This document shows positions 46,002-57,686 of a stretch of 64,000 nucleotides of DNA, in pieces. Each line of letters begins with the position of its first letter. Positions within the stretch are counted from its first letter, which is position 1. The notes under the pieces were generated by a model. That model was not told the DNA's origin and did no database searches. It saw nothing but the letters and a program-made list of their open reading frames with translations. Both the position numbers and the translations under genes were made by a program. The stretch spans positions 124,001-188,000 of the forward strand of contig NZ_JADLQL010000003.1 of NCBI RefSeq assembly GCF_015477805.1, in the 5' to 3' direction. The DNA is from Nocardia flavorosea (GTDB lineage Bacteria; Actinomycetota; Actinomycetes; Mycobacteriales; Mycobacteriaceae).

Positions 46002-46412
46002 TCAGGTCTCCTCGACGGTGATCTTCCCGCGCATATCCGGGTGGATCGGGCACAGGTAGCGGTATTCACCCGGTGCGGTGAAGGTGTAGCTCCAATCGCC
46101 GACCTCGAACAGCGGGCTGTTCAGACCCATGGCTTTGTCGCCGATGCCCTGCACGCCGTGCGGGATATCGCCGTCGAAATGCCAGGACACGGTATCGCCG
46201 GCGGTGATGGTGATTTCGGCCGGCGAGAATGCGTCCTCTTCGACGAAGACAGTGACCGTCGCCTCCGTGTTCTGCTGCGGCGCGCCGGTGACCGACGTAT
46301 CGGTGCGGGTCGGGGCGGGAGTGGATTCATCGGACCCGCAACCGGCCAGCAGGGCCGCCACGAGCGTGAGTCCGGCGGCGGCGGCCGATGCGGCACGGTG
46401 AGCTCTGGGCAT
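46002..46412 (-). CDS. Cupredoxin-domain (plastocyanin-like) copper lipoprotein
   Basis: A 136-aa protein. It has a lipoprotein signal with LLAGC (Cys25), a linker of about 25 residues and a plastocyanin-like domain (AFSPAEITITAGDTVSWHFDG). The predicted type-1 copper ligands are His85 (IPHGV), Cys121, His124 and Met127 in YLCPIHPDM. It probably transfers electrons or buffers copper at the membrane surface. The ATG at 46412 lacks a strong ribosome binding site. It is divergent from nnr. The 278 bp between glmS and this gene show no supported gene. Confidence 0.88.
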   Translation of the reverse strand: MPRAHRAASAAAAGLTLVAALLAGCGSDESTPAPTRTDTSVTGAPQQNTEATVTVFVEEDAFSPAEITITAGDTVSWHFDGDIPHGVQGIGDKAMGLNSPLFEVGDWSYTFTAPGEYRYLCPIHPDMRGKITVEET

Positions 46413-46468
46413 GACGGCCAAGCGTAGTCTGCTGGCGTCGTTGGCTGTCGACTGCGGAGGTGTGTTCG

Positions 46469-47938
46469 GTGAGCGAGCTGTCCGGCTATTACACCGCCGA
46501 GGAGGTGCGTGCGGCGGAAGCCGAATTGTTCACCCGGGTTCCCGCGGGGCAGCCGATGCGGCGTGCCGCCTATGGGCTGGCCACGGTGGTGGCGGCCGAA
46601 CTGCGTTCTCGCAGCGGTGGCGTCGCCGGCCGGAAAGTGGGCCTGCTGGTGGGGTCGGGTGACAACGGCGGGGACGCATTATGGGCGGGATCGATGCTGC
46701 GCCGGCGCGGGGTGGCGGTGACGGCGGTGCTGTTGAAACCGCAACGAGCGCATACCGCGGGGCTCGCCGCGCTGCGCCGGGCCGGCGGGCGGATATGTGC
46801 CGAACCGGCCGCGGCACTTGCGGAACTGGCCGGCGCGGACCTGGTGATCGACGGGATCGTCGGGATCTCCGGACGCGGGCCGTTGCGTCCCGATGCGGCG
46901 CGAATCGTTGCGGGGCTGGCTGTCCCGATCATCGCCGCCGATCTGCCCAGCGGAGTCGATCCGGATACCGGCGCGGTCGACGGGCCCGCGGTGCAGGCGG
47001 CGGTCACCGTCGCGTTCGGCGCCCGCAAACCGGTGCACGCGCTGGCGGCGGCGCGTTGTGGACGAATCCAGCTGGTGCCCATCGGATTGCGGCTTCCGGA
47101 ACCGCGTCTCGCCGCACTGGACCCGGCAGCGGTGGGGGCGGGCTGGCCGGTGCCGGGACCGCACGACGACAAGTACACGCAGGGGGTTGTCGGGGTGCAC
47201 GCCGGCAGTGAAACCTATCCGGGCGCGGCGGTGCTCTGCACCGGCGCGGCAGTGGCGGCGACGTCGGGAATGGTCCGCTATGCCGGTACTGCGGGACCGG
47301 CCGTGCTCGCGGAATATCCGGAAGTGATCGCGACCCCCGACCTCGCCGCTACCGGACGGGTGCAGTCCTGGGTATTCGGCCCCGGCGCCGGAACCGGCCG
47401 CGGCGCCCGCGACAGCCTCGCCGAAATTTTGGCCACCGACCTGCCGGTGGTTATCGATGCCGACGGTCTCACCCTGCTGGCGCAGGAACCCGAACTGGTC
47501 CGTGGTCGCCGGGCTGCCACGCTGCTCACCCCGCATGCCGGTGAATTCACCAGGCTCACCGGCCGCGAACCGGGCCCGGACCGGGTCGCCGCGGTCCGTG
47601 AACTCGCCGGGACATGGCAGGTCACCGTACTGCTGAAAGGGCGGGCGACCCTGATCGCCGAACCCGGCAGACCGGTGCTGGTCAACGATGCCGGCGGATC
47701 CTGGGCGGCAACGGCCGGGGCCGGGGATGTGCTCTCGGGGGTGATCGGGGCCCTGCTCGCCGCGGGCCGGGATCCCGGATGGGCAGCGGCAGCGGCGGCG
47801 CGGGCACATGCTACGGCCGCTGATCTCGCCGCGCACGCCGCGGCGTCCGGCGCCCCCGCCCCGATCTCGGCCGGGCCTTTGCTGCGCAATCTGCACCCGG
47901 CCATCGCGCATTTGCGGGCGCTATCGCCCGGCCGGTGA
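46469..47938 (+). CDS. nnr: Bifunctional NAD(P)H-hydrate epimerase / ADP-dependent NAD(P)H-hydrate dehydratase
   Basis: A 489-aa metabolite-repair enzyme. The N-terminal YjeF epimerase domain (1-215) carries GSGDNGGDALWAGSML (about 61-76) and DLPSGVDPDTG. The C-terminal ribokinase-like dehydratase domain (about 225-485) has KYTQGVVGV, LTPHAGEFTRLTG and the catalytic GSWAATAGAGDVLSGV. It converts damaged NAD(P)HX back to NAD(P)H. The GTG at 46469 is 9 nt behind GGAGG; a GTG nine bases earlier would abut the Shine-Dalgarno. The position between glmS and alr matches M. tuberculosis. Confidence 0.95.
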   Translation: MSELSGYYTAEEVRAAEAELFTRVPAGQPMRRAAYGLATVVAAELRSRSGGVAGRKVGLLVGSGDNGGDALWAGSMLRRRGVAVTAVLLKPQRAHTAGLAALRRAGGRICAEPAAALAELAGADLVIDGIVGISGRGPLRPDAARIVAGLAVPIIAADLPSGVDPDTGAVDGPAVQAAVTVAFGARKPVHALAAARCGRIQLVPIGLRLPEPRLAALDPAAVGAGWPVPGPHDDKYTQGVVGVHAGSETYPGAAVLCTGAAVAATSGMVRYAGTAGPAVLAEYPEVIATPDLAATGRVQSWVFGPGAGTGRGARDSLAEILATDLPVVIDADGLTLLAQEPELVRGRRAATLLTPHAGEFTRLTGREPGPDRVAAVRELAGTWQVTVLLKGRATLIAEPGRPVLVNDAGGSWAATAGAGDVLSGVIGALLAAGRDPGWAAAAAARAHATAADLAAHAAASGAPAPISAGPLLRNLHPAIAHLRALSPGR

Positions 47939-48080
47939 GGCGTGAACGTACGACCGGCACCGTCGACCTTTCCCCGAGCGAGTCGGCGCGCCGGATCCCA
48001 TGACCCCGTGCCTCCGGACTCCGCCGGTGCAGGTCGGTGAGGTGGATGCAGGTGGGCACGGCACCGGACTCGGTGAGGAG

Positions 48081-49229
48081 ATGGCAGTATCGGCAGATGT
48101 GAATGGGCAAGTGGAGACGATCGTCGATCTGGATGCCATCGCGCACAATGTAGGCGTCCTGCGGGCACACGCCGGCGACGCCGCGGTGATGGTGGTGGTC
48201 AAGGCCGACGGCTACAACCACGGGGCCGTCGAGGTCGCGCGGGCGGCGCTGGCCGCGGGCGCGCGCGAACTCGGGGTCACCACGATCGACGAGGCAGTGG
48301 CGCTGCGGGATGCGGGCATCGAGGCGCCCATCCTGTGCTGGCTCAATGTCTGTGACGCCGATTACGCCGCCGCCGTCGCTGCCGATATCGAGATCGGTGT
48401 CTCCTCCCCGGAACAGCTGGAAGCGGTGGCCGCGGCCGCCCGCCGACTGGGCCGTCGCGCGATCGTCACGCTGAAGGTCGACACCGGGCTGAACCGCAAC
48501 GGTATCGACCCGCTCGCCTATCCGACCGTGCTCGCCGCGCTGCGGAAACTCGTCGACGAGGACATCGTCGCGTTTCGCGCGATCTTCTCCCATCTCGCCC
48601 ATGCCGACGAGCCGTACAACCCGGTGATCGATCGGCAGCGCGACCGGTTCCTGGAGGCCATCGCTACCGCCAAGGAGTACGGACTGGAACCGGAACTGGT
48701 GCATCTGGCCAATTCCGCCGCCACGCTGACCAGGCCCGATCTCGCCTTCGACATGGTCCGCCCGGGTATCGCCGTCTACGGCCTGACCCCCGTCCCGGAG
48801 ATCGGCGAATTCGATCTGCGGCCCGCGATGACCTTCCAGGCCGAGGTGGCGCTGGTGAAAAAGGTGGCCGCCGGGGAAGGCGTTTCCTACGGGCACGAGT
48901 GGATCGCGCCCGCCGACACCACGGTCGCGCTGATCCCGGCCGGCTACGCCGACGGGGTGTTCCGCACGCTGGGCAACCGGATGCAGGTATGGGTCGGTGG
49001 CCGGCGGCGGCCGAACCGGGGCCGGGTCTGCATGGACCAGCTCGTGGTCGAACTCGGTGACAACAGCGACGGGGTCGCGCAGGGCGATACCGCCGTCCTG
49101 TTCGGTTCCGGCGCCCGCGGCGAACCGCGCGCCCAGGACTGGGCGGACCTGCTCGGCACCATCCACTACGAAGTGGTGTGCGCGCCGCGCGGCCGGGTAC
49201 ACCGTCGGTATCGGGGAGGAACGCGGTGA
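48081..49229 (+). CDS. alr: Alanine racemase
   Basis: A 382-aa fold-III PLP enzyme making D-alanine for peptidoglycan. The PLP lysine is in [13 protein letters not shown] (about 36-48). [18 protein letters not shown] and the catalytic tyrosine region [12 protein letters not shown] (about 270) are present, and the C-terminus reads [19 protein letters not shown]. The start is uncertain. The ATG at 48081 has AGGAG directly abutting it; an ATG at 48000 and GTG codons in between are alternatives that add unconserved residues. The stop overlaps the next gene as GTGA, heading the alr-hydrolase-tsaE-tsaB-rimI-tsaD operon. Confidence 0.95.
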   Translation: MAVSADVNGQVETIVDLDAIAHNVGVLRAHAGDAAVMVVVKADGYNHGAVEVARAALAAGARELGVTTIDEAVALRDAGIEAPILCWLNVCDADYAAAVAADIEIGVSSPEQLEAVAAAARRLGRRAIVTLKVDTGLNRNGIDPLAYPTVLAALRKLVDEDIVAFRAIFSHLAHADEPYNPVIDRQRDRFLEAIATAKEYGLEPELVHLANSAATLTRPDLAFDMVRPGIAVYGLTPVPEIGEFDLRPAMTFQAEVALVKKVAAGEGVSYGHEWIAPADTTVALIPAGYADGVFRTLGNRMQVWVGGRRRPNRGRVCMDQLVVELGDNSDGVAQGDTAVLFGSGARGEPRAQDWADLLGTIHYEVVCAPRGRVHRRYRGGTR

Positions 49230-50305
49230 AACCACGGATGACGCTGTTACGCGGCGGGCTGGCCACGGCGGGTGTGGTGGGCGCCATGGCCGGCGTGCAC
49301 GCACTACGGCGGGCCGGCGCGAAAGTGCTGTGGCCGCCGGTGCGCGACGAATACCGCGACGAGAACTTCGCGCTCATCGACCACGACCGCGCCGGTGAGG
49401 TGATCGCCGACGACGGTGTGTGCCTGGCCACCCGGGAATGGGGGACCGGCGATGCCGAGGCCACCGTGGTTTTCGTCCACGGATTCTGTAACAGCATGGA
49501 GTCCTTCCATTTCCAGCGCCGGCATCTGGCGCAACGCTGGGGGTCGCGGCTGCGGCTGGTGCTGTTCGATCTGCGCGGGCACGGCCGGTCGGGCACCCCG
49601 GAAACCGCCGCCTGCACGGTGACCCAGCTGGGCCGCGATCTGCTGACGGTGATCGACGCCAAGGCGCCGCGCGGTCCGCTGATCCTGGTCGGGCATTCCC
49701 TCGGCGGGATGGCGATACTGGCCGCCGCCGGGCATGCGGGTGATCTGTTCGCGCAACGGGTACGGGCCGTGGCACTGCTGTCCACGGCCGCCGCGGAGGT
49801 GACCTCCGCCGGGATCGGCCAGCTGCTGCGCAACCCGGCGATCGATGGATTCCGGCTGGCCGTGCACACCGCGCCGGCGCTGGTGCAGGCCGGCCGGGTC
49901 ACCGCCCGGCACGTCATCACCCCGATCCTGCATGTGAGTTCGTTCCACGGCCCGGTGAGCCCGACACTGTCGCGGTTCACCACCATGATGATCGACCGGA
50001 CACCGGTGGAAACCGTGGTGAAGTTCCTGAAGGCGATCGAGTTACACGACGAGGCCGCGGCGCTGCCGGTGCTGCGCGATCTTCCGGTGCTCGTGCTCGG
50101 CGGTGCCCGAGACCTGGTGATCCCGTTCCGCAATTCGCGGGCACTGGCACGGGAATTGGCGGATTGCGAACTCGTCCGGCTGCCGGAATGCGCGCATATG
50201 CCGCAGTTGCAGTATCCGGATCAGACGAATGCCGCGCTGGACCGGCTGCTGTTACGTGCCGGAGTGGTCGGCGAGGGCGAGCTGTGCGAGGCCAGCGGTG
50301 GCTGA
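49226..50305 (+). CDS. Alpha/beta hydrolase in the alr-tsa operon
   Basis: A 359-aa hydrolase. An N-terminal hydrophobic segment ([21 protein letters not shown], about 6-26) may anchor it in the membrane or serve as an export signal. The core has [14 protein letters not shown] (oxyanion), [11 protein letters not shown], the nucleophile elbow GHSLGG (Ser about 173), the acid region GGARDLVIP and the catalytic His in [10 protein letters not shown] (about 332). It is probably a lipid esterase or lipase; the substrate is unknown. The GTG overlaps the alr stop and the next gene overlaps its end by 8 nt, so it is translationally coupled on both sides. Confidence 0.9.
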   Translation: MKPRMTLLRGGLATAGVVGAMAGVHALRRAGAKVLWPPVRDEYRDENFALIDHDRAGEVIADDGVCLATREWGTGDAEATVVFVHGFCNSMESFHFQRRHLAQRWGSRLRLVLFDLRGHGRSGTPETAACTVTQLGRDLLTVIDAKAPRGPLILVGHSLGGMAILAAAGHAGDLFAQRVRAVALLSTAAAEVTSAGIGQLLRNPAIDGFRLAVHTAPALVQAGRVTARHVITPILHVSSFHGPVSPTLSRFTTMMIDRTPVETVVKFLKAIELHDEAAALPVLRDLPVLVLGGARDLVIPFRNSRALARELADCELVRLPECAHMPQLQYPDQTNAALDRLLLRAGVVGEGELCEASGG

Positions 50306-50798
50306 GCATATCGACGGGCAGCCCGCCGCATACGAACAGCGCGGTGAACGTGAACTGCCGACCGTCGCCGATACCGAGACACTCGGCCGGGAACTCGCGG
50401 CGAGCCTGCGCGCGGGCGATCTGGTGGTACTCGACGGCCCGCTCGGGGCCGGTAAGACCGCGCTCACCCGCGGTATCGCCGCCGGTTTGGGGGTGGGAGG
50501 CCGAGTCAGTTCGCCGACCTTCGTGATCGCCCGCCGTCATCCCGCGGGCCCGCGCACGGACGGTCCGCCGGTACCGCTGGTCCATGTCGACGCCTATCGG
50601 CTCGGCGGTAGCCTCGACGAACTCGACGCCCTCGACCTCGATACCGAACTCGACGACGCGGTCGTCGTCGTGGAGTGGGGCAGCGGTGTGGTGGAACGCC
50701 TGACCGGCCGCCATCTACTGGTGCGGATGGCCCGCGAACCGGAATCCGAAGTGCGCACGGCTAGTTGGGAGTGGGTGGCCACCGGCCCCGGCGAGTAG
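50298..50798 (+). CDS. tsaE: tRNA t6A biosynthesis ATPase TsaE
   Basis: A 166-aa P-loop ATPase. It has Walker A GPLGAGKT (about 52-59), the SSPTFVI block (about 74-80) and the VHVDAYRLGG and WGSG motifs of the family (about 97-105, 130-133). With TsaB and TsaD it is needed for threonylcarbamoyl-adenosine at position 37 of ANN-decoding tRNAs. The GTG start overlaps the hydrolase stop by 8 nt. The insertion around HPAGPRTDGPP is longer than in E. coli, as in other Actinobacteria. Confidence 0.93.
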   Translation: MAEHIDGQPAAYEQRGERELPTVADTETLGRELAASLRAGDLVVLDGPLGAGKTALTRGIAAGLGVGGRVSSPTFVIARRHPAGPRTDGPPVPLVHVDAYRLGGSLDELDALDLDTELDDAVVVVEWGSGVVERLTGRHLLVRMAREPESEVRTASWEWVATGPGE

Positions 50799-50849
50799 CC
50801 GTGCGCCACCATCGTGTGCGGTCGGTCACCCGGTATCGTGGACCAAATC

Positions 50850-51557
50850 ATGCTTGCACTTGCTGTCGACACCGCGACGCCTGCCGTCACGGCGGGACTG
50901 GTCGAGCTGGAGCAGGCGGCGGCCGGTGCGAACAGCCCGGACACCGCCCGCCCGCGGACCCTCGCCGTCCGGACGCTCGTCGATGCCCGCGCGCACGCCG
51001 AAGCGCTCACCCCGCAGATTCTGCAATGTATTTCCGAAGCGGGAATCGCCCGCACGGATATAGCGGCCGTGGTGGCCGGTATCGGCCCGGGGCCGTTCAC
51101 CGGGCTGCGAGTCGGAATGGCCACCGCGGCCGCGTTCGGTGATGCGCTGGGTATTCCGGTACACGGTGTGTGCAGTCTGGACGCCCTCGCCGCCGATTGC
51201 GCGGGGGAACTCGGTCCGGACGACGAACTGCTGGTCGTCACCGACGCCCGCCGCCGGGAGGTGTACTCGGCGCGCTACCGCGACCGCGGCACCCGCCGCG
51301 TCGCCGGGCCCGCGGTCGGCAAACCCGCCGACCTGGCGATCGCCGGCGCCACCAAGGTTGCCGGTTCCGCGGCCCATACCGCCCTGTTCGACCTGCCCGC
51401 GCTGCCCGCGCAGGCCCCGTCGCCGGCCGGTCTGGTACGAGTGGCGGCGCCGGCCTTGCTGTCCGGCGCGGCCCCGGAACCGCTGGTTCCGCTGTATCTG
51501 CGGCGACCCGACGCGGTCGAGAAAAGCTACCGCACCCTCGACCGGATGGGAGCGTGA
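50850..51557 (+). CDS. tsaB: tRNA t6A biosynthesis protein TsaB
   Basis: A 235-aa inactive ASKHA-fold paralogue of TsaD. It starts MLALAVDTATPAVTAGL, then RTLVDARAHAEALTPQI, GPGPFTGLRVGMATA (about 81-95) and VTDARRREVYSARY (about 129-142). It forms the TsaB-TsaD heterodimer that makes t6A. The ATG follows tsaE by 51 bp. It is cotranscribed with rimI and tsaD. Confidence 0.93.
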   Translation: MLALAVDTATPAVTAGLVELEQAAAGANSPDTARPRTLAVRTLVDARAHAEALTPQILQCISEAGIARTDIAAVVAGIGPGPFTGLRVGMATAAAFGDALGIPVHGVCSLDALAADCAGELGPDDELLVVTDARRREVYSARYRDRGTRRVAGPAVGKPADLAIAGATKVAGSAAHTALFDLPALPAQAPSPAGLVRVAAPALLSGAAPEPLVPLYLRRPDAVEKSYRTLDRMGA

Positions 51558-51559
51558 GG

Positions 51560-52063
51560 ATGGGGATCCGGATAGAGCCCATGGCGCCGGCCGATATCGC
51601 CGGCTGCGTGGAGTTGGAACAGTTGCTGTTCCCCGAGGACGACCCGTGGCAGGCCGTGGCGTTCCGTTCGGAACTGGCGGCGCGCTACAACCGCTATATC
51701 ACCGCGCGGGACGAGTCCGGGAAGATGGTCGGTTACGCGGGAATCGCCCTGCTCGGTGATGCCGAACACCCGGAAGCCGAAGTACACACCATCGGGGTCG
51801 ATCCGACCTGCCACCGCGCCGGTATCGGCACCCTGCTGCTGGAGGCGCTGCTCGCCGAGGCCGGACGCCGCGGCGGGCCGGTGTTCTTGGAGGTGCGCAC
51901 CGACAACGCCCCGGCGATCGCGTTGTACGCCAAACACGGCTTCCACATCATCGGCTTGCGCAAGAACTACTACCACCCCAGTGGGGCCGACGCGTACACG
52001 ATGCGCCGTCCCGCGCTGGAAGATGTTCCGGCGGGTGTCGTCCCGAACGGGGTGCTGTCGTGA
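51560..52063 (+). CDS. rimI: Ribosomal-protein-alanine N-acetyltransferase RimI (GNAT)
   Basis: A 167-aa GNAT acetyltransferase. The start region reads [13 protein letters not shown]. The acetyl-CoA loop [24 protein letters not shown] (about 75-98) and the RimI-type C-terminus [30 protein letters not shown] (about 112-140) follow. It acetylates the N-terminus of S18 and possibly other proteins. The ATG lies 2 bp after the tsaB stop and the tsaD GTG overlaps its stop, so the genes are tightly coupled. Confidence 0.93.
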   Translation: MGIRIEPMAPADIAGCVELEQLLFPEDDPWQAVAFRSELAARYNRYITARDESGKMVGYAGIALLGDAEHPEAEVHTIGVDPTCHRAGIGTLLLEALLAEAGRRGGPVFLEVRTDNAPAIALYAKHGFHIIGLRKNYYHPSGADAYTMRRPALEDVPAGVVPNGVLS

Positions 52064-53097
52064 TCGTCATGGGGATCGAGAGCTCCTGCGACGAGACCGG
52101 AGTCGGGATCGTCCGCCGCCACCCGGACGGCAGCTGTGAACTTCTCGCCGACGAGGTCGCCTCGAGCGTTGCCGAGCATGCCCGCTTCGGCGGTGTGGTG
52201 CCCGAGATCGCGTCCCGCGCCCACCTCGAGGCGATCGTGCCGGCCATGCGCCGGGCCCTGTCCACTGCCGGAATAGTCGCCCCGGATGCGCTCGCGGTGA
52301 CCATCGGCCCCGGCCTCGCGGGCGCGCTGCTGGTGGGTGTGGCGGCCGCGAAAGCCTATGCGGCGGCCTGGGATATCCCGTTCTACGCGTTGAACCACCT
52401 CGGCGGCCACGTCGCCGTGGACACGCTCGAGCACGGTCCGATGCCGCCGTGTGTGGCGCTGCTGGTTTCCGGCGGGCATACGCATCTGCTGCATGTCGAG
52501 GATCTGTCGCGGCCGCTGATCGAACTGGGCAGCACCGTGGACGACGCCGCCGGTGAGGCTTTCGACAAGGTGGCCCGCCTGCTCGGCCTCGGCTACCCGG
52601 GTGGGCCTGCGCTCGACGCGGCAGCGGTCACCGGCGACCCGACGGCGATCGCCTTCCCCCGCGGAATGACAGGTCCGCGCGATGCCCGCCACGATTTCTC
52701 GTTCTCCGGCCTGAAGACCGCGGTCGCCCGGTATGTGGAGGCGCAGCAGCGCCAGGGCGTCGACGAGCTGCCGATACCCGATATCGCGGCTTCGTTCCAG
52801 GAGGCCGTCGCCGATGTGCTGACCATGAAAGCGGTGCGCGCGGCGCAGGACGTGGGGGTGGACACCCTGGTGCTCGGCGGCGGCGCGACCGCGAACACCC
52901 GTATCCGTTCCATGGCCGAAGAACGTTGCGCCGCAGCGGGATTGACGCTGCGGATCCCGAAGCCGCGGCTGTGCACCGATAACGGGGTGATGATCGCCGC
53001 GCTGGGGGCGCACGTGATCGGCGGCGGTGCCGAACCCTCGCCGTTGTCGGTGGCGAGCGATCCGGGTCTACCGGTATCGGTCAGTCAGGTGAGCTGA
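52060..53097 (+). CDS. tsaD: tRNA N6-adenosine threonylcarbamoyltransferase
   Basis: A 345-aa TsaD/Kae1/Gcp. It has [15 protein letters not shown] (4-18) and the iron/zinc ligands His113 and His117 in [17 protein letters not shown], the [19 protein letters not shown] stretch and [12 protein letters not shown] (about 305-316) complete the ASKHA ATPase. It transfers the threonylcarbamoyl group to A37. It is the last gene of the alr operon, and groES follows after the Hsp70-like gene, as in mycobacteria where gcp precedes groES. Confidence 0.97.
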   Translation: MIVMGIESSCDETGVGIVRRHPDGSCELLADEVASSVAEHARFGGVVPEIASRAHLEAIVPAMRRALSTAGIVAPDALAVTIGPGLAGALLVGVAAAKAYAAAWDIPFYALNHLGGHVAVDTLEHGPMPPCVALLVSGGHTHLLHVEDLSRPLIELGSTVDDAAGEAFDKVARLLGLGYPGGPALDAAAVTGDPTAIAFPRGMTGPRDARHDFSFSGLKTAVARYVEAQQRQGVDELPIPDIAASFQEAVADVLTMKAVRAAQDVGVDTLVLGGGATANTRIRSMAEERCAAAGLTLRIPKPRLCTDNGVMIAALGAHVIGGGAEPSPLSVASDPGLPVSVSQVS

Positions 53098-53530
53098 GCC
53101 GGGCAACCGGGGCGGCTGCCGGACTCTTCCCGATCGCCGTGCCGGACCGCTGAGCAGGTGTTCGCCGAGCGGCAGCAGCGGTTACCGCCGGCCGGTCGCG
53201 AGCCTCGGGACGGGGCGTGAACACCGAGCCACGGGTCGAATTCGGGCCCGGTGATCGCAAGTCCTTGCGGTTACGACGGTTGCGGGGTCGGGCCGATCGG
53301 TGAATCGGTCGATGTTCGGCAGCAACATTGGGATCGCCGGCCAGGTGATTACGCGGAATCCGGTGGATGCGAGTTCGCACTTCCGGTGGAACTTGTCGGG
53401 CGGCCCGAGTCCGGAAGAGCGTACGAACCGGCGAATTCGGTATGCCCGGCCCGGGAGGAGACGGTGGCCCGTATGCGAAGCGGCCGCCCTGTCTGTGGGC
53501 GGAATATGCGGTCTGTGGGCGGAATATGCG
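53098..53530. other. 433-bp gene-free stretch between convergent genes
   Basis: No supported gene. It ends in a perfect 20-bp tandem duplication (GTCTGTGGGCGGAATATGCG at 53491 and 53511) that abuts the stop codon of the Hsp70-like gene. No strong terminator hairpin is obvious. Confidence 0.55.
53491..53530. repeat. Perfect 20-bp tandem duplication
   Basis: GTCTGTGGGCGGAATATGCG occurs twice head to tail immediately before the Hsp70-like gene's stop codon (53531-53533, minus strand). It is probably replication slippage. Confidence 0.9.
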
Positions 53531-55120
53531 CTATCGCGCCGACCCGGTTCCGGGGAGCGGGGGCCGGGGTGGCGGTGGTGGCGTGACCTGGAATGTGGTT
53601 TCGGTGCTCTGGGTGCCGTTTTCGGACGGGGTGCTGTTTTCGGACGGAGTGTCGGAGGTGGACGGTGAGTCGGGAGCCGGCTGCTCCTCGGCAGGCGGGG
53701 CCGGCGCAAGGACACCCGGTCCCAGACCTTCCGGGAAAGGGATGGGCGGCAGGTTGGGATCCGGACGCAGTGTCGGCGGTGAGGTCGGCGTGGTGGTACC
53801 GGTGGTGGTCGGCGGCGTGGTGGGGGTGGTCGGTTCGCCGGTGGTGGACGGTGCCGCATCGGTGCCGGGCTCGGTGATCACCGGTGGTTCGTACGTCGGC
53901 TCGTAGGGTGGAACGTAGGGTTCGTCGCCGGACGTTTCCTCGATCGGCTGCGGCACGGCTTCGGTGGTGGTCGGCGCCACGGTGGTGGTGGGGGCGGCCG
54001 TGGTGGTGGGCGGAACCTGCGCGCTGCTGGTCGTTCCGGCGGGGGAGACTTCGTCGTCGGAATTGGGCGTGCCGGTGTTCACGCCGTATCCGACGATGAG
54101 CCCGACCACCACGATCGCGCCGGCGACTGTACCGAACGCCTTGAGCAGGGTGTTCCCGGACTTGTCGGGGGTGAGCGCGCCGATCGGGGTGGTGGAGCCG
54201 GCGGTATCGGCCAGTAACGCGGCGCCCTTGGCGATCACGGCGTCGGGATCCGGCACGGTCAGAACGGGCAGATCCAGTTCGCCGCGCAGCGTTTCCAGAA
54301 CCGCCGGGATATTCGCCCCGCCGCCGATCACGACGACCGCTTCCGGTGCCCGATCGGCCAGGCCGAAGGTCATCGAGGTGAACCGGGCCAGTTCTCGCAG
54401 CAGGCGGGCGGCGAGCCGTTCGAAATCGGTACGGGTGAGTTTGAGCGGCCGACCGGCGATATGGTCGATGGTGACGGCCTGGGTGACCGACAGATGTTCC
54501 TTGGCGGTCCGTGCCCGGTTGATCAGCACACTCCGATTGGGCCGGGTGCCGCGCCGGGCATAGTGCTGATCGACCAGATGCCGGTACAGCAGATCGTCGA
54601 TCGCGCGCCCGCTGACCGTCGTACTGCGGGCGGTGTGCAGGACCGTACCGTCGGCCGGATCGGCCACCGAAACGGTGCAGCCGGAGGCACCGAGGTCGAT
54701 CACCGCGACCGTGCCGTACCGGTCGAGTAAACCGGTATCGCGCAGGAAGGTGAGGGCCGCGGTGGTTTCCGGGACCAGTTGTGGTTCCCGGTGTTTGCCG
54801 GTGGCCATCCGGATCGCCTGGGCCTGTTCCTTACCGCGGTAGGCGACGGCGACGCCGGTGGGCGGGCGTTCGGCGACGACATCGAGACCGGAGGTCCGGG
54901 CGGCGGGAACATGCGGTCCGAAAACGGCTTCGTGCTGGTGGCTCGCGGGTAGCTGGGTGGTCATCAGCTCGATCGAGGACGCGACGAGATCGCCCAGGTC
55001 GGAATGTTCTTCCGCCGAGACGACCCGGTAGTCGAACTTCCGCGCACCGTTGGCCGCGGTGGTGACCAGTGCGGAGCACACCACCTCGTTCCCGGCGGAG
55101 ATGCCGAGCGACGTACGCAT
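53531..55120 (-). CDS. Membrane-anchored Hsp70-family (actin-like) protein with Pro/Thr-rich external tail
   Basis: A 529-aa protein. Residues 1-310 are an Hsp70/actin-like fold: SLGISAGNEVVCSAL, ETTAALTFL (about 117), the phosphate motif VAVIDLGASGCTVSV (about 137-151) and the adenosine motif AVVVIGGGANIPAVLETL (about 262-280). There is no Hsp70 substrate-binding domain. A transmembrane helix (VAGAIVVVGLIVGYGV) at about 325-345 is followed by about 180 extracytoplasmic Thr/Pro-rich residues. GGAGGTGA precedes the ATG, an excellent ribosome binding site. It is divergent from groES. A role in envelope stress or septation is possible but unproven. Confidence 0.82.
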   Translation of the reverse strand: MRTSLGISAGNEVVCSALVTTAANGARKFDYRVVSAEEHSDLGDLVASSIELMTTQLPASHQHEAVFGPHVPAARTSGLDVVAERPPTGVAVAYRGKEQAQAIRMATGKHREPQLVPETTAALTFLRDTGLLDRYGTVAVIDLGASGCTVSVADPADGTVLHTARSTTVSGRAIDDLLYRHLVDQHYARRGTRPNRSVLINRARTAKEHLSVTQAVTIDHIAGRPLKLTRTDFERLAARLLRELARFTSMTFGLADRAPEAVVVIGGGANIPAVLETLRGELDLPVLTVPDPDAVIAKGAALLADTAGSTTPIGALTPDKSGNTLLKAFGTVAGAIVVVGLIVGYGVNTGTPNSDDEVSPAGTTSSAQVPPTTTAAPTTTVAPTTTEAVPQPIEETSGDEPYVPPYEPTYEPPVITEPGTDAAPSTTGEPTTPTTPPTTTGTTTPTSPPTLRPDPNLPPIPFPEGLGPGVLAPAPPAEEQPAPDSPSTSDTPSENSTPSENGTQSTETTFQVTPPPPPRPPLPGTGSAR

Positions 55121-55626
55121 ATTGTCTTCACCTCCCTTCGAGCGGAACCTCGTCGTTCGCGCCGGCCGGTCCGGACATGGGCGAGGCTGTTCGCGAGACC
55201 ACCGCCGTCTGCGGGGAGCGGTGGGCTCGCGAACAACCACTACCTATGGTGCCACGATCTGTTATCCGAACGTTACAGAGTCGGAGAATCATTGGGAAGC
55301 CCTGTTTCTCCAGGGCTACCCGTGATGGTCCGCCCCAACCCGCGACCAGCGCCCGCGTGCTCTGGCGTCTTGGTGACAACGCGATCGTTTCGCCCGGAAT
55401 CGGGCCGGACGGCGAGTTGGCACCGCCCGCTCTTGAGCGCTGGCACTCTCATGTATAGAGTGCTAGTTGGCACCGATTGTTGCCCGGTGCCAGGCTTGAC
55501 TACTGAGCAGGCGGTCCCGGCACCCGCGACGACGGGGCTATGCGCAGGGTCAGCATCGTGACCGAATCGATGGTCCGGGACAACAGTTCCGGACGACCGT
55601 TATCCCCTGAAAGTGGAGGGCTCAAC
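55121..55626. other. 506-bp intergenic region with the groES control region
   Basis: Divergent promoters lie here. The groES side carries the CIRCE operator (55440-55466) and a 7-bp leader hairpin, GGCACCG/CGGTGCC (55469-55491). The Hsp70-like side (55121-55330) has no recognised operator. Confidence 0.6.
55440..55466. promoter_or_regulatory. CIRCE element (HrcA operator) upstream of groES
   Basis: CTGGCACTC-N9-GAGTGCTAG matches the CIRCE consensus TTAGCACTC-N9-GAGTGCTAA with three mismatches at the outer positions. A possible -35 TTGAGC at about 55434 and TATAGA at 55454-55459 overlap it. HrcA should therefore repress groES-groL and release it on heat shock. Confidence 0.9.
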
Positions 55627-55929
55627 GTGGCGAGCGTGAACATCAAGCCGCTCGAGGACAAGATCCTCGTCCAGGCCAACGAGGCCGAGACGACGACCGC
55701 CTCCGGCCTGGTCATTCCCGATACGGCCAAGGAGAAGCCGCAGGAAGGCACCGTTGTCGCCGTCGGCCCCGGCCGGTGGGACGACGAAGGCGAAAAGCGC
55801 ATCCCGCTGGATGTCGCAGAGGGCGACACCGTCATCTACAGCAAGTACGGCGGTACCGAGATCAAGTACCAGGGTGAGGAATACCTGATCCTGTCCGCGC
55901 GCGACGTGCTGGCTGTCGTCGGCAAGTAA
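55627..55929 (+). CDS. groES: Co-chaperonin GroES
   Basis: A 100-aa co-chaperonin. It starts [16 protein letters not shown] with the mobile loop [20 protein letters not shown] (about 17-36), then [10 protein letters not shown] and the C-terminal [16 protein letters not shown]. The GTG start follows GGAGGG. It forms the lid for GroEL. It sits 105 bp before groL in a bicistronic, CIRCE-controlled operon. Confidence 0.98.
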   Translation: MASVNIKPLEDKILVQANEAETTTASGLVIPDTAKEKPQEGTVVAVGPGRWDDEGEKRIPLDVAEGDTVIYSKYGGTEIKYQGEEYLILSARDVLAVVGK

Positions 55930-57642
<1,713 letters not shown>

Positions 57643-57686
57643 TCCGGTGTCCCGGCCGGCCGCCGGCCGGGATCGGTAGGTCCACA

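Noticed and set aside
55433..55455. Possible HspR (HAIR) operator CTTGAG... beside CIRCE
   Set aside because: Only one half-site matches and the spacing to ACTC is wrong for CTTGAGT-N7-ACTCAAG.
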